From assembly GCA_963806045.1 (NCBI GenBank), contig CAWDWP010000017.1, positions 1 through 64,000 of the forward strand: DNA of 64,000 nt, given 5' to 3'. This DNA comes from DATCHW01 sp963806045 (GTDB taxonomy: Bacteria > Bacteroidota > Ignavibacteria > Tepidaquicellales > Tepidaquicellaceae). Each line of letters starts with the position of its first letter. Position 1 is the stretch's first letter. Shown here piece after piece: positions 8,244-16,186 of the stretch. Under the pieces are notes generated by a model. It was given only the letters and a program-made list of their open reading frames with translations, had not been told where the DNA came from and did no database searches. Both the position numbers and the translations under genes were made by a program.

Positions 8244-9825
8244 AACAAAAAAAACTGATTTGATTTTGATACTTGATTTCGGCTCACAATACACTCAGCT
8301 GATTGCAAGAAGAACAAGAGAAAATAAAGTGTATTCAGAAATCCAACCTTTTAATGTTGATATAAAAAAATACCTGAAGGATAAACCCGGATATGAATTG
8401 AAAGGAGTGATTTTATCGGGAGGTCCATCGAGTGTTCTGGATAAAGATTCTCCTATTTTATCTGAAAAGAATTTCAAAATTCTTATAGAAAATGAAATAC
8501 CGATTTTAGGAATTTGTTATGGGCTGCAGCTTTTAGTTTACTTAAACGGAGGAAAAATCCACAAATCTAACGTCCGCGAATACGGAAATACCAAAATTAA
8601 AATTATAAAAAGTAAATCCCGATTGTTAAAAGGGACCGGTAAAAAATTTACCGTATGGATGAGTCACGGAGATTCGATTGACAGGCTACCTGAAGATTTT
8701 GAAGCTACATCGAGAAGTACAAATAATATTTTAAGCAGTTTTGAGTCAAATGACAGAAAACTGTTCGGACTGCAATTTCACCCTGAAGTGATGCATACTG
8801 AATATGGTAAAATGATAATATGCAATTTCTTATTTAATATTTGTAAAATTAAAAATCTGTTTAAAGCTGAGTCATTCATTGATTCGAAAATTTATGATAT
8901 AAGGGAAAAAGTAAAAGATGGCTATGCAATCTGTGCGTTAAGCGGCGGTGTTGACTCCTCAGTAGCTGCAATACTTGTTCAAAAAGCCATTGGGAAGAAA
9001 TTATTATGTGTTCATATAGATAACGGATTAATGAGAAAAGATGAAAGTAAGAAAATAATTTCTCTATTCAGGAAAAACTTTAATCTAAATATAAAATTTA
9101 TTGATGCCAGTGAGCTCTTCCTGAGACGCCTGAACAAAGTCTCAGACCCGGAGAAAAAAAGAAAAATCATTGGAAAGACTTTCATAGAAGTATTTGAAAA
9201 AGAGGCAAAGGAGTATGGTAAAAAGAATAAAGACATAAAATATCTTATACAGGGAACTCTTTATCCCGACGTAATAGAATCAGTTTCTTTTAAAGGACCA
9301 TCAATGACAATTAAGTCGCATCACAATGTCGGTGGACTTCCTGAAAAAATGAATCTTAAGTTAATAGAACCTTTCAGAGAGCTGTTTAAAGATGAAGTAA
9401 GAGAAATAGGGAGAAAACTAAAACTTCCAAATAATTTTATTAATCGTCATCCCTTTCCAGGTCCCGGACTTGCTATCAGAGTTCTTGGAGATATTACAAA
9501 AGAAAGACTAAATATATTAAGGGAAACAGATGACATTTTTATAAATGAACTAAAATGTTCAGGTTTATATGATAAAATCTGGCAGGCATTTGCAATTTTA
9601 CTACCCATCAAAACAGTCGGAGTAATGGGTGATGAAAGAAGTTATGAGAATGTGATAGCCTTAAGAGCAGTAACTTCTACTGATGGAATGACAGCAGACT
9701 TTTATGGTTTCGAGAAAAATTTTCTTACCACAGTATCGAACAGGATAATAAATCGTGTAAAAGGTGTTAACAGAGTTGTATACGATATCAGTTCGAAACC
9801 CCCTGCTACTATAGAATGGGAATAA
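8233..9825 (+). CDS. guaA: GMP synthase (glutamine-hydrolysing)
   Basis: Converts XMP to GMP using ATP and glutamine-derived ammonia, last step of guanine nucleotide synthesis. With the ATG at 8233 it has 530 residues. The class I amidotransferase domain (1-200) has GICYGLQLL with Cys95 and the QFHPEVMHTE segment with His183 and Glu185. The PP-loop ATPase has ALSGGVDSSVAA at 235-246. The C-terminal dimerisation domain has RHPFPGPGLAIRV and ends PPATIEWE. A TTG at 8218 with GGAG 9 bases upstream is an alternative start adding 5 residues; the ATG fits the family N-terminus equally well. It overlaps the kinase gene by 11 bases. Confidence 0.96.
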   Translation: MENKTKKTDLILILDFGSQYTQLIARRTRENKVYSEIQPFNVDIKKYLKDKPGYELKGVILSGGPSSVLDKDSPILSEKNFKILIENEIPILGICYGLQLLVYLNGGKIHKSNVREYGNTKIKIIKSKSRLLKGTGKKFTVWMSHGDSIDRLPEDFEATSRSTNNILSSFESNDRKLFGLQFHPEVMHTEYGKMIICNFLFNICKIKNLFKAESFIDSKIYDIREKVKDGYAICALSGGVDSSVAAILVQKAIGKKLLCVHIDNGLMRKDESKKIISLFRKNFNLNIKFIDASELFLRRLNKVSDPEKKRKIIGKTFIEVFEKEAKEYGKKNKDIKYLIQGTLYPDVIESVSFKGPSMTIKSHHNVGGLPEKMNLKLIEPFRELFKDEVREIGRKLKLPNNFINRHPFPGPGLAIRVLGDITKERLNILRETDDIFINELKCSGLYDKIWQAFAILLPIKTVGVMGDERSYENVIALRAVTSTDGMTADFYGFEKNFLTTVSNRIINRVKGVNRVVYDISSKPPATIEWE

Positions 9826-10045
9826 GATAATTACATTATTATTAAGAAAATCCAACCTACAATTTAAAGGAAATAATTATTACTTCGCTCTAACATAGTT
9901 AGAAACAATAAGATAGTGAATCCAACTATAATGTTGTCAAATAATATTTTGAAAATTTCCCTGTCCTTTTTTTTCTACATTATATTTTTCTTGCTAAAAT
10001 TTGAACAAAAAACGAAAAAAAGTGTCTACTTTTTTAGAATTTGAC
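9826..10045. other. intergenic leader region
   Basis: The roughly 310 bases between guaA and the lipoprotein gene hold no convincing ORF. The region is very AT-rich with a small inverted repeat (CTAACATAGTTAG near 9890-9902). Its only clear element is the promoter at 10046-10074. No terminator for guaA was seen. Confidence 0.5.
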
Positions 10046-10074
10046 TTGACAAGTGGAAATTATGTCTTTATATT
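10046..10074 (+). promoter_or_regulatory. sigma70-like promoter of the lipoprotein-LysM operon
   Basis: TTGACA at 10046-10051, a 17-base spacer, and TATATT at 10069-10074: 11 of 12 consensus positions with ideal spacing. The start codon is 61 bases downstream with AGGAGGT at 10122-10128, a textbook ribosome binding site. It suggests strong constitutive expression of the two envelope genes that follow. Confidence 0.8.
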
Positions 10075-10134
10075 AGTGCGAACTTTAAATTAACTTATTT
10101 TATTAAACGCCTTAAAAATACAGGAGGTATTTAA

Positions 10135-10395
10135 ATGGCAAAAATCAAGAATCTGTTTTTCATCCTGTTAACAGTCGCATTTCTAAGCGGAATGATTTCA
10201 GGATGTTCCAGTGGACCTTCACCGGAACAATTAAAACAACTCGAAGATCTGAAGGCAGAAGTTGCTGAATTAACCAAGCAATTAGATGCAAAGAAAGATC
10301 AAAGAGACAAGTTACAAAAAGAAATTGCAGCCAAAGATGCAAAGATAAAAGAGTTCCAAAATCAAACGGCTGAAGTAAGAAAAAGATGTCCGTAA
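10135..10395 (+). CDS. small coiled-coil lipoprotein (Lpp-like)
   Basis: 86 residues. A signal peptide is followed by a lipobox ending in GMISGC, with the lipidated Cys at about residue 24. The mature part is almost one alpha helix with heptad pattern (LKQLEDLKAEVAELTKQL), rich in Lys, Glu and Gln, ending in RKRCP. Size, lipidation and coiled coil resemble Braun-type lipoproteins or YbgF-like trimeric coiled coils, although no C-terminal Lys for peptidoglycan attachment is evident. A very strong promoter and ribosome site suggest an abundant envelope protein. It precedes a LysM protein by 62 bases and probably shares its transcript. Confidence 0.8.
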   Translation: MAKIKNLFFILLTVAFLSGMISGCSSGPSPEQLKQLEDLKAEVAELTKQLDAKKDQRDKLQKEIAAKDAKIKEFQNQTAEVRKRCP

Positions 10396-10457
10396 TTTTA
10401 AAAAACAATTTTAAAATTAATTTAAAAAAATTTAAATTAAAAAAGGAGATTACTTAA

Positions 10458-11321
10458 ATGAAATTTCATAAAATTTTTGTATTCTTGCTTGCTTTCTCCT
10501 TAGTCATTGGAACAAAAGTATCTTTGTTTGCTCAAGAAGAAGAAATGACAATGGAAGAATGGCAGAAGCAAATTGATGAATACACAGCTAAGAGAGACCA
10601 ATTGAACGGTCAAATTAGCGATATCAACAAAGAAATTGATGCTTTAAAGAAAACCAGTGCAGATAAAGATGCAGCCATCACCAAAGCTGAAGACGAAATG
10701 TATGCATCAGTCGGCTCAACAAAAGCCGGCGTAGCTGACTGGAGAGCAAAATTTGAAGCATTAGAAAAAGATTGTAAAGGAAAGAAAGTAACGAAAGAAG
10801 AAGCAGATAAGAGATATATGGAATTAGATAAATCAAAAATTAAATGCTTACCTGAATTCTGGAACAGATGGAATGATCTCAGGAAATGCATTGACGGTTT
10901 AGTTCCTCCTCCTCCTGCAGGTTACACTGTAGTAAAAGGTGATTGCTTATACAAAATTGCCGGAAAGAAAGAAATTTACGGAAATGTAAAATTATGGCCC
11001 GCGATTTGGGAAGCCAATAAAGCCGGCGTAATTTCTGCTCCACCGAGAGTTAAAAAAACAATTCCGAATCCTCACTGGATCTATCCAGGACAGGTATTAA
11101 AAATTCCGGTACTTACTGAAGCACAAAAGAAAGATGCAATGAATCAAGCGAACAAGTACAGATATCATAAACTTCGCAAAAAAGTAACGACCGAAACTAT
11201 GGAAAAGAAAGATGATAAGACAAAAGTAGATGACAAGAAAAAAGCTGATGACAAGAAAAAGCTGATGATAAGAAAGCTGCTGATAAGAAAGCTGCTGACA
11301 AGAAAAAAGCTGACGATCTGA
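10458..11321 (+). CDS. secreted coiled-coil LysM protein, frameshift in C-terminal tail
   Basis: Signal peptide (1-25, cleavage after LFAQ or nearby), coiled coil (about 33-75), then a LysM peptidoglycan-binding domain at about 156-217 (YTVVKGDCLYKIAG ... IYPGQVLKIP). After residue 250 comes a low-complexity Lys/Asp tail of DDKKKA repeats. At about 11256-11260 one A is missing from an A-run present in the previous repeat unit. The read frame then gives LMIRKLLIRKLL and stops at 11321, whereas the other frame continues the repeat (KADDKKAADKK...) to a stop at 11330-11332. The true end is therefore probably 11332. An AAGGAG site precedes the ATG. Likely a periplasmic cell-wall-bound protein partnering the lipoprotein upstream. 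Confidence 0.85.
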   Translation: MKFHKIFVFLLAFSLVIGTKVSLFAQEEEMTMEEWQKQIDEYTAKRDQLNGQISDINKEIDALKKTSADKDAAITKAEDEMYASVGSTKAGVADWRAKFEALEKDCKGKKVTKEEADKRYMELDKSKIKCLPEFWNRWNDLRKCIDGLVPPPPAGYTVVKGDCLYKIAGKKEIYGNVKLWPAIWEANKAGVISAPPRVKKTIPNPHWIYPGQVLKIPVLTEAQKKDAMNQANKYRYHKLRKKVTTETMEKKDDKTKVDDKKKADDKKKLMIRKLLIRKLLTRKKLTI

Positions 11322-11355
11322 AAAAGAAATAATTTCTTATAAGATTTAATTTCGA

Positions 11356-11392
11356 AGACCCATTATATTTTAATTATAATGGGTCTTTTTTT
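11356..11392 (+). terminator. Rho-independent terminator after the LysM gene
   Basis: 12-bp perfect stem (AGACCCATTATA at 11356-11367 and TATAATGGGTCT at 11375-11386) with a 7-base loop, followed by seven T. It ends the promoter-10046 transcript. Confidence 0.92.
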
Positions 11393-11440
11393 ATAATAGA
11401 CTTAATTGTTTCAAAATTGTATTTTTTAAAAACATAGAAT

Positions 11441-12436
11441 TTGAATAAAATCGAAAAAGTAATAACTCTGACCGGAATCGACCTCCTTGACTTCACAGGG
11501 ATAAATGAAGAAAAATTAAACCTCATAAGAGATGCATTTGATGACTGCATAATAATTATTCGTGGAGATTCATTGATTTTAAAAGCAGAAAAGAAGCAAC
11601 TTGAAATACTTACAAAAGTGTTCGACGAACTGATTTATTTGCAGAATAGACAAGGAAGTATAGGAGAAAATGATATTAATTTAGTATTAGAATTACTTGA
11701 AGCCGGAGAAAGTACAATTAAGTTTAGGGAAAAGTTTGGTGTCTCAAACGGAGATTTCAAAGATATAATATTATTTAAGAAAGACGATTTTGTAAAGCCA
11801 AGGTCAGCGAATCAGATTGAATATTTCAAACAGGTACAGGAAAATGACATTGTGTTTGCAATCGGTCCTGCAGGAACCGGAAAAACATATCTGGCGGTTG
11901 CTTTTGCCGTAGCAGCACTTAAAAACAAACAGGTTAGCAAAATAGTATTAGTAAGGCCTGCGGTGGAAGCTGGCGAAAGCCTTGGTTTTCTTCCGGGTGA
12001 TATTTCCGAAAAAGTTGATCCATATTTGCGCCCACTTTATGATTCACTAGAAGATATGATACCATTCGAAAAATTGAAGTCCTATTTAGAAAAAAACATT
12101 ATAGAAATTGTACCTCTGGCATATATGAGAGGAAGAACATTAAATAATTCTTTTGTTATCTTAGATGAGGCTCAAAATTCAAGTACTATTCAGATGAAAA
12201 TGTTTCTCACGAGACTTGGAGTAAATTCAAAAGCAATTGTAACCGGAGATATAACTCAGATTGACCTTCCGAAAAGAGAAGGCTCAGGACTGGTAAAAAT
12301 CCAGGAAATTTTAAAGGGTGTAAAAGATATTGCATTTGTGTATTTTGAAAAATCGGATGTTGTAAGACACCGGTTAGTTAAGGATATAATAGCAGCATAC
12401 GAAAAATTCAATGATTCCGGTCTAAATAATAGATAA
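11441..12436 (+). CDS. PhoH-like ATPase (YbeZ family)
   Basis: 331-residue cytoplasmic P-loop ATPase related to the helicase-like PhoH/YbeZ proteins, linked to RNA metabolism and ribosome maturation. The N-terminal region (1-115) is KH-like. RSANQIEYFKQVQENDIVFA leads into the Walker A GPAGTGKT at 142-149, and VILDEAQN with the Walker B acidic pair is near 239-246. VRPAVEAGESLGFLPGD and VTGDITQIDLP are further PhoH signatures. The start is a TTG at 11441; no ATG in frame gives a family-typical N-terminus. It follows a strong terminator, so it must have its own promoter. The usual ybeY neighbour is absent. Confidence 0.9.
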   Translation: MNKIEKVITLTGIDLLDFTGINEEKLNLIRDAFDDCIIIIRGDSLILKAEKKQLEILTKVFDELIYLQNRQGSIGENDINLVLELLEAGESTIKFREKFGVSNGDFKDIILFKKDDFVKPRSANQIEYFKQVQENDIVFAIGPAGTGKTYLAVAFAVAALKNKQVSKIVLVRPAVEAGESLGFLPGDISEKVDPYLRPLYDSLEDMIPFEKLKSYLEKNIIEIVPLAYMRGRTLNNSFVILDEAQNSSTIQMKMFLTRLGVNSKAIVTGDITQIDLPKREGSGLVKIQEILKGVKDIAFVYFEKSDVVRHRLVKDIIAAYEKFNDSGLNNR

Positions 12437-12567
12437 TTTTGTTTCTATTAATTTAATTCCAAACATACTATATTGTTATAATAATTTAAATTGATTTAAT
12501 CTATTGTTTTTTATAAATTATAAAAAGTAATTAATTATTTATTTATTAAATTAAATAAATCAAAAGA

Positions 12568-13770
12568 ATGGCAGAAGCATACGAACAAAAACAAGATGCC
12601 GTAAAAAACGGCACTAAAGAAAATGAAGATTTGCAAAGCAGGATTAATGTCTTAATGCGTCATGATACTGAAATTAAGCAAATCAAGCAATTCGTTATCA
12701 GTAAACATTTAGAAAAACTCGATAGTGAAGGATCATCAATTTTATTAAAAGCAGCATTTCCATCATTCTTACTGCTTTTATTATCTCTTTTTGTTGATGT
12801 TTCATATGTTCCGGTTTTAGGAAGAGTGGCTCAAAATTTTGCAAGTTGGGTTTTCCCGGGCGTACAATGGCTTAATCAGAATGTAGAACCAATCAGATTC
12901 TGGTGGCTTCCTGTGGTTTTATATATATTATTTGTATTTTGTGCATTTCTCGCAAACAGAAGCCTTAAAAAAGAAGTCACGACCAAAGGTGCTTCAGAGG
13001 CAATTATTTCACGAATAGTTGAAAGATTTAGTGGAATTGTTGACGGGCTAGGTACTGCTTTACCTTTACTTGGTGCTGCTTTTCTTTTAGTATCAATCAA
13101 AGAAGGTCCAACATTGTTTTTAGGATTTTCAGTTCCTTTCGAAATAAAATCAATAATAATTCTGGCTATAGCCAGGCTATTCAATTCTGTCTTTGAAACC
13201 CAAGCATTAAGATACTCAGAAGTTCATGAAGATCTTAAAAAGATAGAAAAAGAATATTATTATGAACAAGAAGAAGAGTTACAAACTTCAATAATAAATG
13301 AACTTAAAGCCATGAATAAGTTCGTTGAAAAAGGATTATCTAAACCTGAATTAAAAGGGATTTCTAAAGAAGAAGCCGAACATGTTTATAACCTTGTAAA
13401 AATGACTCATGATATTACTACTAATTTCAGTAATAATGTAAACAACCTGAGAACTATAGTTAAGGAATTGAATTCAACAAAATTATTTGACAGTGTAACA
13501 ATTGAACAAGCGCAAACATTAGCAACTACTCTTTCCGGTATTTCTGAAGTTGTAAAGAAGTCCGGTGATTATTCCAATATCTTAAAAGAAAATCTTGATT
13601 CGGTCCGTAAAATTGTAGTTGATATTAACAACGTAAAATTACCTGATGAAAAGGTGATGAAAGAATTACAAATTACAGCCCATTTCTTATCAGAAACGAT
13701 GAACAATATGAAAGATACTAACGCTGTTAAGAGCCTTGATAACCTTGTTTATTTAGCAGGGAAAAGATAA
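12568..13770 (+). CDS. polytopic inner-membrane protein with long cytoplasmic helical tail
   Basis: 400 residues, not assigned to a family. Predicted helices at about 58-76, 111-129, 157-178 and 180-206 are followed by about 190 cytoplasmic residues dominated by coiled-coil-like segments. TM3 contains LGTALPLLGAAFLL with a conserved-looking Pro, reminiscent of the proton-channel helices of MotA/ExbB/GldL proteins, and the N-terminal 50 residues are charged and cytoplasmic. The next gene is a single-pass periplasmic protein and the third an outer-membrane protein, which is the order expected for a trans-envelope machine. A GldL/MotA-like stator is an inference only; the sequence match is weak. 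Confidence 0.6.
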   Translation: MAEAYEQKQDAVKNGTKENEDLQSRINVLMRHDTEIKQIKQFVISKHLEKLDSEGSSILLKAAFPSFLLLLLSLFVDVSYVPVLGRVAQNFASWVFPGVQWLNQNVEPIRFWWLPVVLYILFVFCAFLANRSLKKEVTTKGASEAIISRIVERFSGIVDGLGTALPLLGAAFLLVSIKEGPTLFLGFSVPFEIKSIIILAIARLFNSVFETQALRYSEVHEDLKKIEKEYYYEQEEELQTSIINELKAMNKFVEKGLSKPELKGISKEEAEHVYNLVKMTHDITTNFSNNVNNLRTIVKELNSTKLFDSVTIEQAQTLATTLSGISEVVKKSGDYSNILKENLDSVRKIVVDINNVKLPDEKVMKELQITAHFLSETMNNMKDTNAVKSLDNLVYLAGKR

Positions 13771-13854
13771 AATTAAATCTTGGGACCGGAAGCTTAGAGA
13801 AGCTAGGTCTAAAATATTAATTAAAATTGTTTTCAAAAGTTAAAATTTAAAACA

Positions 13855-14760
13855 ATGAGTAAAGGCAAAGATGTTAAATTTATAATCTATCAGGTCTTAT
13901 ACATATTTGTTGTATGTGTTATTGCCTTAAAAGGAGCAAACCTTGACTTATCCGAAGTATTATCCAAAGATAAAGTAGTAGAAAAGACATATGCGGATTC
14001 CTTAAAAAGATATATTGATTCATTACTTGCATTAGGTCTTGTGCCAAGAATTGAAATTGATACAACTGTAAGATCGTTAGCTGAATTGCAGCAAAAACTA
14101 CAAATACTGAGAACACAAATTGCCAGTGTTTCAGTGACTACAACTTCTCCTCAAATTACACCCGATCTCAAAGTAGATCCGGAGAAGCCAAAAGAGCAAG
14201 TTGAAATAAAAGAAGAACCAAATGTTTCACCGGTTGTTGCTCAGACACTTCAGCAATTCCGGGCAAATACTGTTTCAAATCGTGGGAATTTACCGTTGGA
14301 AATTTATGCAGATGGTTCTTTAATTGCTACGGTATCTCCCGGAAGTTCACAAACTTTCACATTAAATGGACAAAAAAGCATTACTTTCAAAAGCGGAGGT
14401 CAGAGCAGTACAGCTTCCACCAGGGAGAACAAATTACAGGTAGTATCTGTACAAACACTTGCTCCATCCGGAGAAGATGCATCAATCAGGCAAATTCAAT
14501 CAGTGACAGCATGGCGTGTCACAATAGACGATGATTTTCCTGACCAATTAGAAGTATCATTCAAAGGTCCTGTTACAGTCAGCCAAAAAGGTAATGCATA
14601 TGATGTCAAATTAAATATTATCGGGTCAAAGGATCAGTTTGACCGGTTTACTGATGGAAAGGATTCACCGTATACAGCTAGCTTTAATATTACTGTAACA
14701 GATAAAATTTCAAAGAAAACTGTATCAAGAATGGGTACTGTACAGTTTGGGAATTGGTAA
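13855..14760 (+). CDS. single-pass periplasmic protein, GldM/ExbD-like layout
   Basis: 301 residues with a short basic cytoplasmic start, one transmembrane helix at about 9-27 (FIIYQVLYIFVVCVIAL), a helical neck (35-95), a Pro/Lys/Glu-rich linker (100-125) and two beta-rich regions (about 143-200 and 215-301), the second ending SRMGTVQFGNW. This is the layout of GldM/PorM or ExbD/TolR partners of proton-channel proteins: an N-terminal anchor and a periplasmic arm of Ig-like domains. It lies 84 bases after the polytopic gene, with a small hairpin between them. No family was recognised by sequence alone. Confidence 0.6.
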   Translation: MSKGKDVKFIIYQVLYIFVVCVIALKGANLDLSEVLSKDKVVEKTYADSLKRYIDSLLALGLVPRIEIDTTVRSLAELQQKLQILRTQIASVSVTTTSPQITPDLKVDPEKPKEQVEIKEEPNVSPVVAQTLQQFRANTVSNRGNLPLEIYADGSLIATVSPGSSQTFTLNGQKSITFKSGGQSSTASTRENKLQVVSVQTLAPSGEDASIRQIQSVTAWRVTIDDDFPDQLEVSFKGPVTVSQKGNAYDVKLNIIGSKDQFDRFTDGKDSPYTASFNITVTDKISKKTVSRMGTVQFGNW

Positions 14761-14839
14761 ATAATTACGTTTACTTTTAATTACGTTTATTTTTAGAAAC
14801 AAAACATATACTTTTGTAAAACTTTAAATTAAATTCTCT

Positions 14840-16102
14840 ATGAAAAGATATATACTATTCCTATTTCTATTTTCTACTCTGTTGTTTATCTCCGGAGGAT
14901 TATATGCTCAAGAGGAAAGAGAAGATGATCCGGCAACATGGAAGTATTTCAGAATAGATGCAAGAGCACAAGATGATAGTACGTTTGTAAAAGTTCAGGA
15001 TGAAATGGGAATCACACCCCCATTTGAAAGTTATCCATTGACTGTTAGTATTTTAGATCCAAATCCTGCAAACCATTATATTGTTATAGGTGATGAATCA
15101 TCAGCTGATAAAACACAAGTAGCCTGGAGTACAATTTCTCCGGGTGTACAAAAAGTATTACTCGGGTACAGAGGCGCAAATAAAACCTGGTTGAATAAGA
15201 AAAAACTTAATTATGGATCAGTATTTCTTGATGCATTTAAAAACATAAAGTTTAAAGAATTTATTGCACCTCCTTCGAGATACAGGGAAATTAAAAGTAC
15301 TACTGCTTATATAAATCCATATTTTCAAGTATTCGGTGGTGAACCATTAGGAATTCCAATTAAACAATCTTTTGGATTTTCATTCTTCCAGGGAACTCCC
15401 TATTCAGGTCCATTAGAGTGTGATATTGTGGGTGCGAATTTCCATTTACTTGGGCTTGCGGTTGGTGTATCAACAAGATTAAAAGAATTAGCCAGAGTGC
15501 GAGGATTGGGACATGAATCTGAAGATGCTAACACAGGTTTACAAAATTATAACAATATATTTTCTCCAAAGTTAGGTTTACATGTATCCTATGTAATTCC
15601 TTTTGGAAACTTTTTTGAAGTTAGCTATTATACTGTGCTGGATTCAGGTGATTATGATCCTCCGATGCAAAGAATTAATAGAACAGCTGTTGGGACATCT
15701 GATACAATATATCACAAGTATATGCCAAATAATGTATTACTGAACAGTTATTTTAATTTTGAATTCAGATATCCTTTCAGATTATTCGGTTCCACAAGAG
15801 CAAAGGTATATTATGCAAAATATTTAGGCGAAACGCACATCGGATTATCCGGAAGAGAACTTAGAGTTGCAGGTTCTGTTTTTGATATACGAACGGACTT
15901 CACATTGAAAAGTGATAAACGTAATTTTCAGATTCTTCTTGAAACATTTGTTTCAAATATTGGTGAGGGATTCTCACTTAGTTCATTTGCCTTTGGTCCT
16001 TCGGTACGTTTAGGTAAAAATCCAAATGGTACTTTTACTGTCACAAATGTGCTGTTGAATATGAGATTAAAGATGGGTGACTTCTTCGACCAGAGCCGAT
16101 AA
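14840..16102 (+). CDS. outer-membrane beta-barrel-like protein
   Basis: 420 residues with a signal peptide (1-23, ending near GGLYAQ). An N-terminal soluble portion (about 25-150) includes an Ig-like stretch. From about 160 on there are alternating amphipathic beta strands with many Gly, Tyr and Phe (FGFSFFQGTPY, LGLHVSYVIPFGNFFEVSYY, FNFEFRYPFRLFGS), typical of an outer-membrane barrel of about 12 to 16 strands. Family unknown. It is the third gene of the 12568-16102 cluster and is closed by a terminator shared with rsmB. Confidence 0.6.
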   Translation: MKRYILFLFLFSTLLFISGGLYAQEEREDDPATWKYFRIDARAQDDSTFVKVQDEMGITPPFESYPLTVSILDPNPANHYIVIGDESSADKTQVAWSTISPGVQKVLLGYRGANKTWLNKKKLNYGSVFLDAFKNIKFKEFIAPPSRYREIKSTTAYINPYFQVFGGEPLGIPIKQSFGFSFFQGTPYSGPLECDIVGANFHLLGLAVGVSTRLKELARVRGLGHESEDANTGLQNYNNIFSPKLGLHVSYVIPFGNFFEVSYYTVLDSGDYDPPMQRINRTAVGTSDTIYHKYMPNNVLLNSYFNFEFRYPFRLFGSTRAKVYYAKYLGETHIGLSGRELRVAGSVFDIRTDFTLKSDKRNFQILLETFVSNIGEGFSLSSFAFGPSVRLGKNPNGTFTVTNVLLNMRLKMGDFFDQSR

Positions 16103-16120
16103 TTTTAATTTTTTAATATA

Positions 16121-16156
16121 AAAAAAGCCTTTTGAAATTCAAAAGGCTTTTTTTTA
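16121..16156. terminator. bidirectional terminator between the outer-membrane gene and rsmB
   Basis: Stem GCCTTTTGAA / TTCAAAAGGC flanked by an A-run on the left and a T-run on the right, so it can terminate both converging transcripts (stops at 16102 plus and 16187 minus). Confidence 0.9.
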
Positions 16157-16186
16157 TTTTAAAATTTAATAACTACATTCAGAAAA

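Noticed and set aside
14801..14820. Bacteroidota-type TAnnTTTG box before the outer-membrane gene
   Set aside because: No matching -33 TTTG at the right distance.
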